From: Bacteroidota bacterium
GTDB taxonomy: Bacteria; Bacteroidota; Bacteroidia; JABDFU01
Reading direction: 5' to 3'
DNA length: 37,117 bases
NCBI GenBank assembly: GCA_013286805.1
Contig: JABDEY010000015.1
Span: 1-37,117, forward strand
Position 1 is the first letter of the stretch; each line of letters starts with the position of its first letter. This document shows positions 9,033 to 18,696 of this stretch, piece after piece. The notes beneath the pieces were generated by a model that did not search any database, was not told the origin of the DNA, and saw only the letters and a list, made by a program, of their open reading frames with translations. The translations under genes were made by a program, and so were the position numbers.

Positions 9033-12000
9033 TTAATTTGAACAAAAAGTACAGGCGGCCCCAATTATAACTACATAAATTGTTACTGACGTAACTGTTG
9101 CACATCCATTTCCATCATAAGCCGTAAATGTATAAGTCGTGGTTACAGTTGGATTAACGGTTGCGACAAGGCAACTGGTACAACTCAATCCTGCTACCGA
9201 AGTCCATGAATAGGAACTGGTATTGGCATCCACAGTTGCCGTCAGGGTTAAGCTTTGAGCCCCGTACCCAACATAAATTGTATTCAGATTACCTCCCGGA
9301 TTTATTGTCATTGACGGATTAACAGAAATGCTTACCACAGGTGAAGGATTAACCGTTAAAGTAACCGTGCTGGTAGATCTGCAATACCCATTTGAAACGG
9401 TTACGGTATAGGTTGTGGTTGTCAAAGGAGTAGCTGTTGGAGCGGAAATCAGGTAGTTATCAAGCCCAGTTGAAGGGGACCAGACATAATCTGTTCCTCC
9501 GTTTGCGGTCAGGCTGACAGCAGCATTTGCACAGATCGTTGCACTTGTTCCTGCAACAGCTACCGGTGAGGGATTTACTATGATCGTTACATTCGAGTTT
9601 CCGGAACAACCGGATGAATTTGTGAAGGTTACAGTATAGGTGTTTGTTGAGTTTGGGGCAAATGGAACTCCATCCGCCACGCCTCCCGTCCAGCTATATA
9701 CTGCTCCTGCCCTAGCTCCGCTTCCAGTTAAAGTAACAGGGCGACCCTTACAAATGGTTGTTGCTGTGGCGTTAGCTGTCACATAAGGCACCGGGTTAAC
9801 CGCAACCGCAACCATGGACGTAGCGGAACATCCATTGGCATCAGTTCCTGTCACAGTATAGGTATTTGAAACAATAGGCGTATAAGCATTCCCATCAGTC
9901 GCCCCGCTTGTCCAGGTATAGCTTAAAGCACCGCCACCTGACAATATTACGCTTTGCCCGGCACATACGGCCGGTACAGAAGCAGAAGCCGTCACTATAG
10001 GTGCGGGATTAACAGTAATAGTCACCGTTGCTGTTTGGCTACAGGTTGGAGAATTGCTTACTGTAACTGTATAGGTGGTTGTATTAGCTGGATTTGCTAC
10101 AGGGCTTGCAATGGTATCCGAGTTTAATCCGGTTGAAGGGCTCCAGGAATAACCGGTTCCACCCAAAGCCGTTAAGTTTGTACTGGTTCCAGAGCATATC
10201 GTAACATTTGTACCTGCGCTTGCTGTAATCTGGCATGGGTTTATCCTGTTTGCCAGCGTCAGCGTTCCATAACTTGTCAACGGATTGGCGCTTGTGATCG
10301 TCCCTGCAGTTTGATTTCCGGTTGGGTCAATTCCCCCATCGTTCCTCCAGATATTTGCCGTAGCGTCAAAGAAGGCGATCCGCATATTGGAGTCATTCGG
10401 GGTCACATTTGTGCTCGAAGAGTTCCACGGAAGGGTCACTGACACGTTGTCCGAGCCCGATGTCCTTTGGAGGGTCCAGTATTCCGAGCTGCTCAGGTTG
10501 GTTATGCCCGTATCGAGAGCCGTACCAAGCGATTGCGGGGAGTGGATGTACTGTGCAGTAAATTCATCATTACCGCCTCCCGGGGCACTCATTGAAATCG
10601 GTGAAAATATTGAATTGTTGCCCGTAGGAAATAAAAATGCATTGGAGCCAAGTTTTGACACGGGACCATCTATGTAGCTCGAATTGCTACCACCTGTAAC
10701 AGTTGCAGAATAGGACAGTATAAGAGTATCTATGGAACTGGAATTTATAATTCCAGTGGTTAGCGTTAATGCACCCGAGATAGTCAATGGAGTAGCCAAT
10801 AAAATTCCAGCCGGATTTTTGATTTCAATATTAGGAATGGCAATAGGCGATCCTGAAATAGTTTGCTGGGTAGCTCCTTGCAAACTGACTGATCCATTTG
10901 AACTGAAAACTATTGGCGCACCATTTGCTGTTGTTGAAATATTACCTTTAAAGATGTTTCCCGTTGTATTGTAAGCCAGATAGATGTCACCTGAATTGTT
11001 ATTTATAAACGATGCGGAAGCATTGAACATGTCTGGCAATTCGTTGCCCGCCATCCAATAACCTGTTCCGTTGTTTGTAATTGTCATGGCTCCATTATAG
11101 GTATTGCCATAATTATAAGAATCATCAGTAGAACCGGTTTTAGTAAAACTGCTAACTTCATTAAATACGTTACTGTTGATTTGCAGTGTACCTGCAGAAG
11201 CAGTAAAAGGCCCATTAATAGCAGATAATGTAATATCAAGTTCTGTTGATCCGGTAAAAATCAGGCTTTGTGCGGTTGAACCAAGCTGAGTAAGATTTAC
11301 CAGGCCCATTGATCCTCCATTAAACCCAAGGCTTCCGATACTAATAGTTTTGCCATTGGCTAATGTTGGAAAGGCATTATAATTGCCCAGCTTTATTCCT
11401 GAACCTCCGGTATTATTAATAATGACATTGCCATTAAAATTACAGTTTGAGCCACCCTGGTTACAGACTGTTAACGGAGCGCTTCCTGTATTGGTAAGTG
11501 TAAGGTCTCCACCAAATATATTTCCTGCGGTTGCCATTGCTACATTGATTCCTCCTGCTCCATTATTTACAATTGTTGAAGTTGAGTTATAGATTTCCGG
11601 AGAATAAAGACCAATCTCCAATAATCCGGTACCATTATTGGTATAGCTCACGCCTGCATTGTAACTATTGCCTCCGGTATAAGGATCCGTGGAAGATCCT
11701 GTCTTAACAATATTCGTTACCCCCTGGAATGTTGAACCCGTTATATAGACATCACCAGCGGATCCATTTAAATTGGCGTTAAATGTTGATGTATTAATGC
11801 CAAGTTGAGAAGTATTTCCAAGATTGAGTTGCTGTGCAGTTGAACCTAACTGAGTGAAGTTGGTAAGATTAAGAAAACTTCCATTAAAACCAAGACTACC
11901 TACAGAAATTGTTTTCCCATTGGCTAATTCTCCTATAATAGTTATTGCACTACTGGGGCTAACACTGCTACTGGCATTCACAAAAATATTGCCATTAAAT

Positions 12001-14516
12001 TGACAAATTGCTGAAGCTGCCACATCGCTAAATTGAACACCACCCATGGTAGCAATCACCGTAAGATCATTATTGAAAATGTTTCCCGTACTGCTCCACA
12101 CCGGAAATATAGCTGCGCTTCCGCCGTTTATAAAAGTCGTCGGTCCATTAAAAATATCAGGTTGCCCATCACCCATAAGTAATTGCCCCGCACCGTTATT
12201 AGTAATAGTAGTAACTGAATTGAATGTATTTCCAAAATTACTGCCATCCTGGCTGGGCCCTGTCTTTGTCAGGCCGGTTACTCCATTGAAAATAGTGCTA
12301 AACACCTCCAGTATGCCTGTTGTAGCCGTAAATGATCCATTTAAAGTACTGTTTGCCACATACAACAAATTCTGACCCACCATTGTCACATTGCCATTGA
12401 ATGTGCTGGAAGTTTCAATGTACAACTGACCCGTTCCTGTAAATGTAAAAGACTGAGGGGTGTTGCCTAACTGAGTAAAATCCTGAAAGTCGAGATAGCC
12501 GGAATCAAATCCACCGATACCGATGCTTACAGTTTTTCCATTTGCCAGGGTGCATGCTCCGGTACCAAAGGCTACGTGCCCACCGCCTGTGCTATTGACA
12601 ATTATATTGCCGTTAAACTGACAAGGGCCATCAAACCGAATATCTCCTCCATTTGGCCCATTGGATGCAGTTACATTACTATTAAATATAACGCCCTGGC
12701 TTTCGTAAGCAACATTGATCGAACCGCCGTTATTGTTAAATGTTGCTGAAGCGTTAAATATATCCTGAGTGCCATATTCTAAAAGTAATTGTCCCGTGCT
12801 GCTGTTATTAATTGTTGCAGCTGCATTAAATGTATTTCCACCACTGCTATAATCATCATTAGTGCCCGTTTTTGTAAGATTTACCGTTTGATTAAATGTA
12901 GACCCAACAATAAATATATCTGAACCTGATCCGGTTACACTTGCAGTAAAAACATTTCCTGTTTCAAGGTAAAGGCTGGCTGTTCCTGTTAGATTGAAAT
13001 TTAAAGGGGTTGGGTCAAGTTGTATTAAATTCCCAATTTCCAAATACCCCGAATTAAATCCCAGACTTCCAATGGTTATTGTTTTTCCATTAGCCAAAGT
13101 ACCTTGTCCGCCTCCAAATGCTATATCTCCCCCGTTAGTGTTGTTGACAATAATATTTCCATTAAAAGCACAGGTAGCATTAGCTTCAGCAGTAAATTGA
13201 ATATTGTTGCTGCCGTTATTTATTACAGTGATATCTCCGTTAAATACATTTCCAATACTGCCATATGCAAAAGTTAGCGAACCGCCATTACTGATAAATG
13301 TCGCAGTGGAATTAAAAACGTCTGGCAATGGGTAACCTCCTCCCCAGGCATCGGGAGCATTATTTATTATGGTTGCAGGCCCATTATAGGTATTGCCATC
13401 ATTGTAAAGATCATAAGTCTGATTTGTAGGACCACTTTTGGTCATGCTGTAAGTCCCGTTATAGATATTCTGTACAAAATAAGGTGAACCTGCAGAGACT
13501 GTAAAGGTTCCATTAAATGTGCTGTTTTGAACTTGTACTAAATCCTGCCCCGAAATATTCAGATTGCCATTAAAGGTACTGGAGGATAAAATTAAAAGCT
13601 GGGCAGTTCCGGTTACAGTTAAAGACTGCGGTGTCGATCCAAGCTGCGTAAAATTTGCAATTTGCAAATACCCTGAACTAAATCCAAGGCTCCCAACGCT
13701 TATTGTTTTGCCGCTGGCCAATATGGCAGCACCCTGATCGAATCCAACGAATGATTGATTAGAGTTACTGGTGTTGTTTACTGTAATATTTCCATTATAA
13801 GCGCAAGAAGAATAAGGTTCTGCGGCGAATTGAATTCCCTGTCCATTATTTGTTGCTATGATGTCTCCATTAAAAATATTACCAGTACTCCCGAAGGCAA
13901 GATAGATCAAACCATTATTACTGATTACTGTAACGGCTGCATTAAAAATATCTGGCAATGAGCTGGCTGCAATCCATTCACCGGCACCATTATTGTTAAA
14001 AGTCGCTACAGAATTAAAGGTATTCCCACCTGCAGAACCGTCCCCAGTCGCACCTGTTTTTGTAAGAATTACAGCCTGATTAAAAGTTGAACCATTGAAA
14101 GAAATGTCATCGCAGGTGGCTGTTATGCCCGCAGCAAATTGAGTTGCCCCTAAGTTGAGAGAACTTCCACTTGCCTGAATAGTTCCGCTTGTGATTACAG
14201 AACTGCTGAATGTTGCACTATTAGTTATTGCAAGAGTGTTTCCGTTCAGGGTAAGGGTTGCTAAACTGATTGAAAACTGAGCTACCGTTACATTTCCGGA
14301 AATGGATGGATTATTTGATGTGCTTCCGATTATTACATAATCAGCGGAAGAAGGGACTCCTGCGGGACTCCAGTTATTTGCCGTATTCCAGTCAGATGAA
14401 GTGCTGCCGGTCCATGTGTAGGTAGTCTGAGAAAAGGAATTAAAGCCTGAGATCAGAAATCCCATTAAAAAGAAACAGGCTGTTTTAATCTTTAAATGCG
14501 TAGCAGTAAAATGCAT
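9033..14516 (-). CDS. Giant secreted beta-helix-like repeat protein with C-terminal Ig/PKD-like tandem domains
   Basis: 1827 aa, signal peptide, 'TYTWTGSTSSDWNTANNWSPAGVPSSADYVIIG' N-terminal motif, five ~185-210 aa repeats marked by 'LANGKTISIGSLGF..GYL...TQLGSTPQSL', then Ig/PKD-like domains ('TTTYTVTVSN...TVTVNPSPV'). Confidence 0.85.
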   Translation of the reverse strand: MHFTATHLKIKTACFFLMGFLISGFNSFSQTTYTWTGSTSSDWNTANNWSPAGVPSSADYVIIGSTSNNPSISGNVTVAQFSISLATLTLNGNTLAITNSATFSSSVITSGTIQASGSSLNLGATQFAAGITATCDDISFNGSTFNQAVILTKTGATGDGSAGGNTFNSVATFNNNGAGEWIAASSLPDIFNAAVTVISNNGLIYLAFGSTGNIFNGDIIATNNGQGIQFAAEPYSSCAYNGNITVNNTSNSNQSFVGFDQGAAILASGKTISVGSLGFSSGYLQIANFTQLGSTPQSLTVTGTAQLLILSSSTFNGNLNISGQDLVQVQNSTFNGTFTVSAGSPYFVQNIYNGTYSMTKSGPTNQTYDLYNDGNTYNGPATIINNAPDAWGGGYPLPDVFNSTATFISNGGSLTFAYGSIGNVFNGDITVINNGSNNIQFTAEANATCAFNGNIIVNNTNGGDIAFGGGQGTLANGKTITIGSLGFNSGYLEIGNLIQLDPTPLNFNLTGTASLYLETGNVFTASVTGSGSDIFIVGSTFNQTVNLTKTGTNDDYSSGGNTFNAAATINNSSTGQLLLEYGTQDIFNASATFNNNGGSINVAYESQGVIFNSNVTASNGPNGGDIRFDGPCQFNGNIIVNSTGGGHVAFGTGACTLANGKTVSIGIGGFDSGYLDFQDFTQLGNTPQSFTFTGTGQLYIETSSTFNGNVTMVGQNLLYVANSTLNGSFTATTGILEVFSTIFNGVTGLTKTGPSQDGSNFGNTFNSVTTITNNGAGQLLMGDGQPDIFNGPTTFINGGSAAIFPVWSSTGNIFNNDLTVIATMGGVQFSDVAASAICQFNGNIFVNASSSVSPSSAITIIGELANGKTISVGSLGFNGSFLNLTNFTQLGSTAQQLNLGNTSQLGINTSTFNANLNGSAGDVYITGSTFQGVTNIVKTGSSTDPYTGGNSYNAGVSYTNNGTGLLEIGLYSPEIYNSTSTIVNNGAGGINVAMATAGNIFGGDLTLTNTGSAPLTVCNQGGSNCNFNGNVIINNTGGSGIKLGNYNAFPTLANGKTISIGSLGFNGGSMGLVNLTQLGSTAQSLIFTGSTELDITLSAINGPFTASAGTLQINSNVFNEVSSFTKTGSTDDSYNYGNTYNGAMTITNNGTGYWMAGNELPDMFNASASFINNNSGDIYLAYNTTGNIFKGNISTTANGAPIVFSSNGSVSLQGATQQTISGSPIAIPNIEIKNPAGILLATPLTISGALTLTTGIINSSSIDTLILSYSATVTGGSNSSYIDGPVSKLGSNAFLFPTGNNSIFSPISMSAPGGGNDEFTAQYIHSPQSLGTALDTGITNLSSSEYWTLQRTSGSDNVSVTLPWNSSSTNVTPNDSNMRIAFFDATANIWRNDGGIDPTGNQTAGTITSANPLTSYGTLTLANRINPCQITASAGTNVTICSGTSTNLTALGGTGYSWSPSTGLNSDTIASPVANPANTTTYTVTVSNSPTCSQTATVTITVNPAPIVTASASVPAVCAGQSVILSGGGALSYTWTSGATDGNAYTPIVSNTYTVTGTDANGCSATSMVAVAVNPVPYVTANATATTICKGRPVTLTGSGARAGAVYSWTGGVADGVPFAPNSTNTYTVTFTNSSGCSGNSNVTIIVNPSPVAVAGTSATICANAAVSLTANGGTDYVWSPSTGLDNYLISAPTATPLTTTTYTVTVSNGYCRSTSTVTLTVNPSPVVSISVNPSMTINPGGNLNTIYVGYGAQSLTLTATVDANTSSYSWTSVAGLSCTSCLVATVNPTVTTTYTFTAYDGNGCATVTSVTIYVVIIGAACTFCSN

Positions 14517-14604
14517 ACCACAGATCTAAGGTGACGTTCTACAATCAAATTATTCAAAAACACATCCGATCACCCGTTTCTGCGAGGCGACAATACCGCT
14601 CAAA

Positions 14605-14976
14605 TCATTTATACATAAATTTTTTCGTGAGTACAACAGTAACTCCGTCTCGCCCAATTATAGAATAATTTCCATAAAGTGGGACACCTGCAGTATAGGA
14701 TCCCAGGGTTAAACTGGCTATGTTCAGCCTTTTTGAAAATGCGTATCCGGCAGGGAGCCCGGTATTGACTTTCCAGACAAAGGTGTATCCGCTAATTAAA
14801 TCTGATTGCCCTGCGGCAGAGCCCATGGAAACTAATATTCCGGAAATATTATTGGTATCAGCAACCATAACCTGCACGGTAAAGGGAAACATACCATTAA
14901 TGACTTTGATTGGTTTTGCTGCAAATACAGCTGATGACAGCGCAAATGCAATTATCGGTAGTATTCTTTTTATCAT
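14605..14976 (-). CDS. Hypothetical small secreted protein
   Basis: 123 aa ORF with N-terminal signal peptide (MIKRILPIIAFALSSAVFAA); no family recognised. Confidence 0.6.
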   Translation of the reverse strand: MIKRILPIIAFALSSAVFAAKPIKVINGMFPFTVQVMVADTNNISGILVSMGSAAGQSDLISGYTFVWKVNTGLPAGYAFSKRLNIASLTLGSYTAGVPLYGNYSIIGRDGVTVVLTKKFMYK

Positions 14977-15160
14977 ACGTGTATTGTTTAAGAGAACATT
15001 CTAATTAACCCGACTCAACTGCTCTCCCACTCAACAATCACCGTATATTATCTGCTTCTGGTTCTTATACGATGCCTATGCAAAAAAAGTTACGTTTTTG
15101 TGTTATATAATTAAGAATAATAGTTACATTATTTACACTGGAAAGAAAAATTCCCTAAAA

Positions 15161-15772
15161 TCAGCCCGCGATTTTCAGCGCCTTGAAAATATCCTGCTGC
15201 TTCATCTCCTTTACCTCTGAGGGTTTCATACCAACAAGACTTAACCCTTCGATCTGCACGCGGATCAACCTGAGTGTCGGAAACCCTGTCTGGGCGGTCA
15301 TCTTACGAACCTGGTGGTTTTTGCCCTCTACAATACCAAGCTTCACCCAGGATGTGGGAATTGTTTTCCTGACGCGTATTGGTGGTATGCGGTCAGGTAT
15401 ATAATCCGGCGCAGCTATCGCTTCTGCTTCAGCCGGCAGTGTTTTATACATTTTGCCTTCAACCGTAATGGAGACTCCCTTTTTTAATTGATTGACAGCT
15501 TCTGCTGTAATGGCTCCATCAACCTGAGCCAGGTAAGTCCGGGTGTGTTTATAGGTTGGGTGAAGCAGGTAATGGTTAAGCTTTTTATCATTGGTCAGAA
15601 TAAGCAGTCCTTCGCTGTCTGAATCCAAACGACCGATAGGGTAAACGTCCTTGGGGAAAGTAAATAATTCAGCGAGCGTTGTATTATTGCCTTCTTTGGT
15701 AAACTGGGACAACATCCCATAAGGCTTGTAGATAACGTAATACTTTAGGTTACTCTCAGGCGATGTCAGCAT
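15161..15772 (-). CDS. Pseudouridine synthase, RsuA/RluE-like
   Basis: 'YYVIYKPYGMLSQFT', 'VYPIGRLDSDSEGLLILTNDKKL', 'GKNHQVRKMTAQTGFPTLRLIRVQI' motifs of the RsuA/RluB/E/F family. Confidence 0.9.
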   Translation of the reverse strand: MLTSPESNLKYYVIYKPYGMLSQFTKEGNNTTLAELFTFPKDVYPIGRLDSDSEGLLILTNDKKLNHYLLHPTYKHTRTYLAQVDGAITAEAVNQLKKGVSITVEGKMYKTLPAEAEAIAAPDYIPDRIPPIRVRKTIPTSWVKLGIVEGKNHQVRKMTAQTGFPTLRLIRVQIEGLSLVGMKPSEVKEMKQQDIFKALKIAG

Positions 15773-15806
15773 CTGATGTTTAGTAAGCGGGATACTTTAC
15801 CGATTA

Positions 15807-17909
15807 CTAATTCCCTCCCTCTTCCTCATCCTCACCATCCTTCTTCACCTTTTGAGGCTTAGGCTGCTCCTTAGGAGCATTCGGATCCACAAAGTCCTTG
15901 CGCAATACCGTGAACACTGTTCTTCTGTTCATCTGGTGCAGCGCTTCCTGTTCCTCTTTTGATTTCTGGCTATTGATGTATTTCTCATTTAGCGTGTAAA
16001 GGAGATTTCCTTTGGAATCCAGAATTTCCAATGGATATTTTTTACCATATCCTTTTGGTTTCATACGATCCGGATTGATCCCCTTTGAAATAAGGTAATC
16101 CACGCAGGATTTGGCGCGGGCTTCTGAAAGTATATCGTTATGCTTTTCACTTCCACGGGCATCTGTATGGGCACTCAACTCGATTACGAAAGTAGGGTTA
16201 TCAACAAGTGTCGCATATAAGAAATCCAGGGAATCTTTGGATTGTGATCTTAAGTTGGCACTGTCAAGACCATACTGCACAGCAGGGAAGTGGATAAATT
16301 TCTTGATGGGCGTCAGGCAGAAATCATGTTTAAATATTTTCGATTCCTTCACCCCTATTGTGGTCTCTTTTACCTTATCACTGCTGTTTACAAAACCCAG
16401 GGAGGCTTCCCGGGTCTTCACTTCATTGCCCACAGCTGTTGTCAATACATAAGATGTATTCTCACTTACGTAACGCTTGGATCCGGTATTTTCGCCAAAT
16501 TTATAATAACCATTCTTGTCCGTTTTGGTTTCTGCGCTGCTGCCATCCGAACCAAGTAATTTCATGGTTACACCTTCTATGGTTTCCTTGAAATCACAGT
16601 CCGTCAGGACTCCTTCGATTGTAAACAAAAGTGGAGGCAATGAGAATTGCCAGATATCATCAGAACCCTTTCCTCCTTCACGATTGGAGGAAAAATAACC
16701 TCTTTCTTTTTTACCTTCAAAAATAATTCCAAAATCATCTGCATTGGAATTTATTGGGTATTGCAGATTAGTAACATCGCCCCATTTATTATCGCCAATC
16801 TTAGGTGCTTTATAAATGTCAAGTCCACCCATTCCTATCTGACCATCAGAGGAAAAATACAAGGTGCCGTCTTCATGAAGGAAAGGATACCCTTCTGAAC
16901 CGGGGGTGTTGATGGTGGGCCCCATATTTACAGGTTTGCCCCAGGTTTTCGTGCCTTTATCCATTACGCTCATCCACAAATCATATCTGCCTGATCCACC
17001 AGCCATATCAGAGGCAAAAATAAGTGTTTGCTCATCCACTGAAAGGGCAGGATGCCTGTAATCCGTACTATCAGTACAAAATGGAAGTAACTTAGGCTCA
17101 TCCCAGACATTGCCCTTTTTAACCGATATGTATAATCCGCAAGGGAGAACTTTGCCTTTCTCCACATTGCATCGCGTAAATATCAGCGTATTCCCCTTTC
17201 TGCTGACAACAGAGGCTCCATCATTCGCCTGAGAGCTAATGGGAGCCGGCAATGGTGTAGGGGTACTCCACTTTCCGTTTTTATCCAGCTTGGTTTCAAA
17301 GATATCACTGAAGTTTTGTCCGTTCCCATCGTCAATAGAACCACCTGTTGAGCCTTCCCGTGTAGAAGTAAAATAAAGGCTGGTGTATTTTTTATCAGTG
17401 TAGCAGGGTGAAAAATCAGAAGCTTTGGAATTGATCTGGGAAACATTATCCACTTTATAGCGGGTTGGGGTATCTTTCCATTTAGTTGCAAGTTCACAGG
17501 ATTTGGCTCCATTTTCTCCACGCGGATCATCGGGAACGGCCTTTTTATACTCGTTGTACCTGATTAACGCTTCGTCATATTTCCCATTTATCTTTTTTGC
17601 ATCCGCAGCATACAATTTTGCTTTTGAATCCGGGTAATTGGCTTTAATTGCCTTTTCATACCATTGTTCTGCGTTTTTTGAGTCATTGATCAGGCGATAA
17701 CATTCAGCGGTCTGATAGATAATCCTGGCCTTATCCTCCTTCTTGCTAACCACAGTATATGCCTTTTTATAAAGCTCTATGGCAGTAAAATACTTGCGGG
17801 AATTAAATGCCTTATCTGCATCTTTAATAAAGTTTTTCTGAGCTGACAGACTGCCGGAAAAAATAATAACACTTGCCAGTGCAATGAAGGCGAGTTTTAA
17901 AAGTTTCAT
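15807..17909 (-). CDS. OmpA-family protein with TPR, PD40/WD40-like propeller and carboxypeptidase-regulatory-like domain (PorE-like architecture)
   Basis: N-terminal TPR-like helices, PD40 motifs (DFSPCYTDKKYTSLYFTSTREGSTGG; YPFLHEDGTLYFSSDGQIGMGGLDIYKA), CarboxypepD_reg-like segment, OmpA C-terminal domain (IELSAHTDARGSEKHNDILSEARAKSCVDYLISKGINPDRMKPKGYGKKYP). Confidence 0.88.
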   Translation of the reverse strand: MKLLKLAFIALASVIIFSGSLSAQKNFIKDADKAFNSRKYFTAIELYKKAYTVVSKKEDKARIIYQTAECYRLINDSKNAEQWYEKAIKANYPDSKAKLYAADAKKINGKYDEALIRYNEYKKAVPDDPRGENGAKSCELATKWKDTPTRYKVDNVSQINSKASDFSPCYTDKKYTSLYFTSTREGSTGGSIDDGNGQNFSDIFETKLDKNGKWSTPTPLPAPISSQANDGASVVSRKGNTLIFTRCNVEKGKVLPCGLYISVKKGNVWDEPKLLPFCTDSTDYRHPALSVDEQTLIFASDMAGGSGRYDLWMSVMDKGTKTWGKPVNMGPTINTPGSEGYPFLHEDGTLYFSSDGQIGMGGLDIYKAPKIGDNKWGDVTNLQYPINSNADDFGIIFEGKKERGYFSSNREGGKGSDDIWQFSLPPLLFTIEGVLTDCDFKETIEGVTMKLLGSDGSSAETKTDKNGYYKFGENTGSKRYVSENTSYVLTTAVGNEVKTREASLGFVNSSDKVKETTIGVKESKIFKHDFCLTPIKKFIHFPAVQYGLDSANLRSQSKDSLDFLYATLVDNPTFVIELSAHTDARGSEKHNDILSEARAKSCVDYLISKGINPDRMKPKGYGKKYPLEILDSKGNLLYTLNEKYINSQKSKEEQEALHQMNRRTVFTVLRKDFVDPNAPKEQPKPQKVKKDGEDEEEGGN

Positions 17910-17971
17910 ATTCAGAAGTTTAGTTAAGGCTTTGCTTTTAATTGACGGGTGCTAAAATAACGAATTATTTG

Positions 17972-17999
17972 AAACAAAAAAACTAAACCTGTACTTTTA
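17972..17999 (+). promoter_or_regulatory. Candidate smpB promoter (TTTG-N20-TActTTTA)
   Basis: 'ttatTTTGaaacaaaaaaactaaacctgTACTTTTAcccctaATG': near-match to the Bacteroidota -33 TTTG / -7 TAnnTTTG pattern. Confidence 0.45.
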
Positions 18000-18005
18000 C
18001 CCCTA

Positions 18006-18458
18006 ATGCCGGATAAAGAAAATATAAGCATCAGGAATAAAAAAGCCTCCTTTGAATACCTGTTTCTGGACAAATACGTAGCCGGTATGCAGCTGTACGG
18101 TACCGAAATTAAATCTATCCGTGAAAGTGAAGTAAATATCAACGATGCCTTCTGCTCTTTTATTGACAAGGAGTTGTTTATAAAAGGCATGCACATAGGA
18201 GAATACAAACAAGCCACTTACAACAATCATCCGACCAAGCGGGACCGGAAATTACTACTCAACAAAAGTGAACTGGAGAAATTGGCTTACCAGTTAAAAG
18301 ACAAGGGCCTGACCATTATTCCGCTTCGGCTGTTTATCAACGGTAAGGGCCTCGCCAAATTGGAAATAGCACTCGCTAAGGGAAAGAAAACATTTGACAA
18401 GCGGGATGACATCAAAAAGCGCGATACAGAGCGGGAAACGATGCGAAGGCTCAAATAA
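18006..18458 (+). CDS. smpB: SsrA-binding protein SmpB
   Basis: 'NRKASFEYLFLDKYVAGMQLYGTEIKSIRESEVNINDAFCSFIDKELFIKGMHIGEYKQA', 'HPTKRDRKLLLNKSEL', 'KGKKTFDKRDDIKKRDTERE'. Confidence 0.97.
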   Translation: MPDKENISIRNKKASFEYLFLDKYVAGMQLYGTEIKSIRESEVNINDAFCSFIDKELFIKGMHIGEYKQATYNNHPTKRDRKLLLNKSELEKLAYQLKDKGLTIIPLRLFINGKGLAKLEIALAKGKKTFDKRDDIKKRDTERETMRRLK

Positions 18459-18480
18459 GTACCTGTTTTGAGGAAATTAA

Positions 18481-18611
18481 GTTAATAGAAAGGCTTCAGA
18501 GAGAGGAAAGCAGTAGTGAAAGGCATCAAAGGCATGCACCCCGAGAGGAGGTGTAGACTGCGCATGAATTTGCAGACTTGAACGCTGCTTTCTTTCATAG
18601 AAAGCCTTAAC
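18481..18611 (+). ncRNA. Candidate structured RNA / long imperfect stem-loop downstream of smpB
   Basis: Nested complementarity: GTTAA(18481-18485)/TTAAC(18607-18611), GGCTT/AAGCC, GAAAGCAG(18506-18513)/CTGCTTTC(18585-18592) with flanking G-U pairs on the + strand, plus inner CTGC/GCAG. No family recognised. Confidence 0.35.
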
Positions 18612-18615
18612 TCTC

Positions 18616-18646
18616 AAAAAAAATCCCCCCACTTGCGCGGGGGGAT
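18616..18646 (-). terminator. Rho-independent terminator of rpsA
   Basis: Minus strand: ATCCCCCC-GCGCAAGT-GGGGGGAT followed by TTTTTTTT. A second stem AAAATCCCT/AGGGATTTT lies between it and the rpsA stop. Confidence 0.85.
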
Positions 18647-18696
18647 AAAATCCCTAAAAACCATGGCGTGATTTGTAAGGGATTTTTCTTTAAAAA

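Noticed and set aside
9025-9105. Apparent 73-bp overlap between the 1827-aa and 716-aa ORFs
   Set aside because: The downstream gene most likely starts at ATG 9024; the N-terminal extension lacks signal-peptide logic.
10387-13961. Plus-strand ORFs over the giant repeat protein
   Set aside because: Antisense shadows of a low-complexity, strongly coding minus-strand gene.
18481-18611. tmRNA next to smpB
   Set aside because: No recognisable tag-peptide ORF, tRNA-like acceptor or CCA end.
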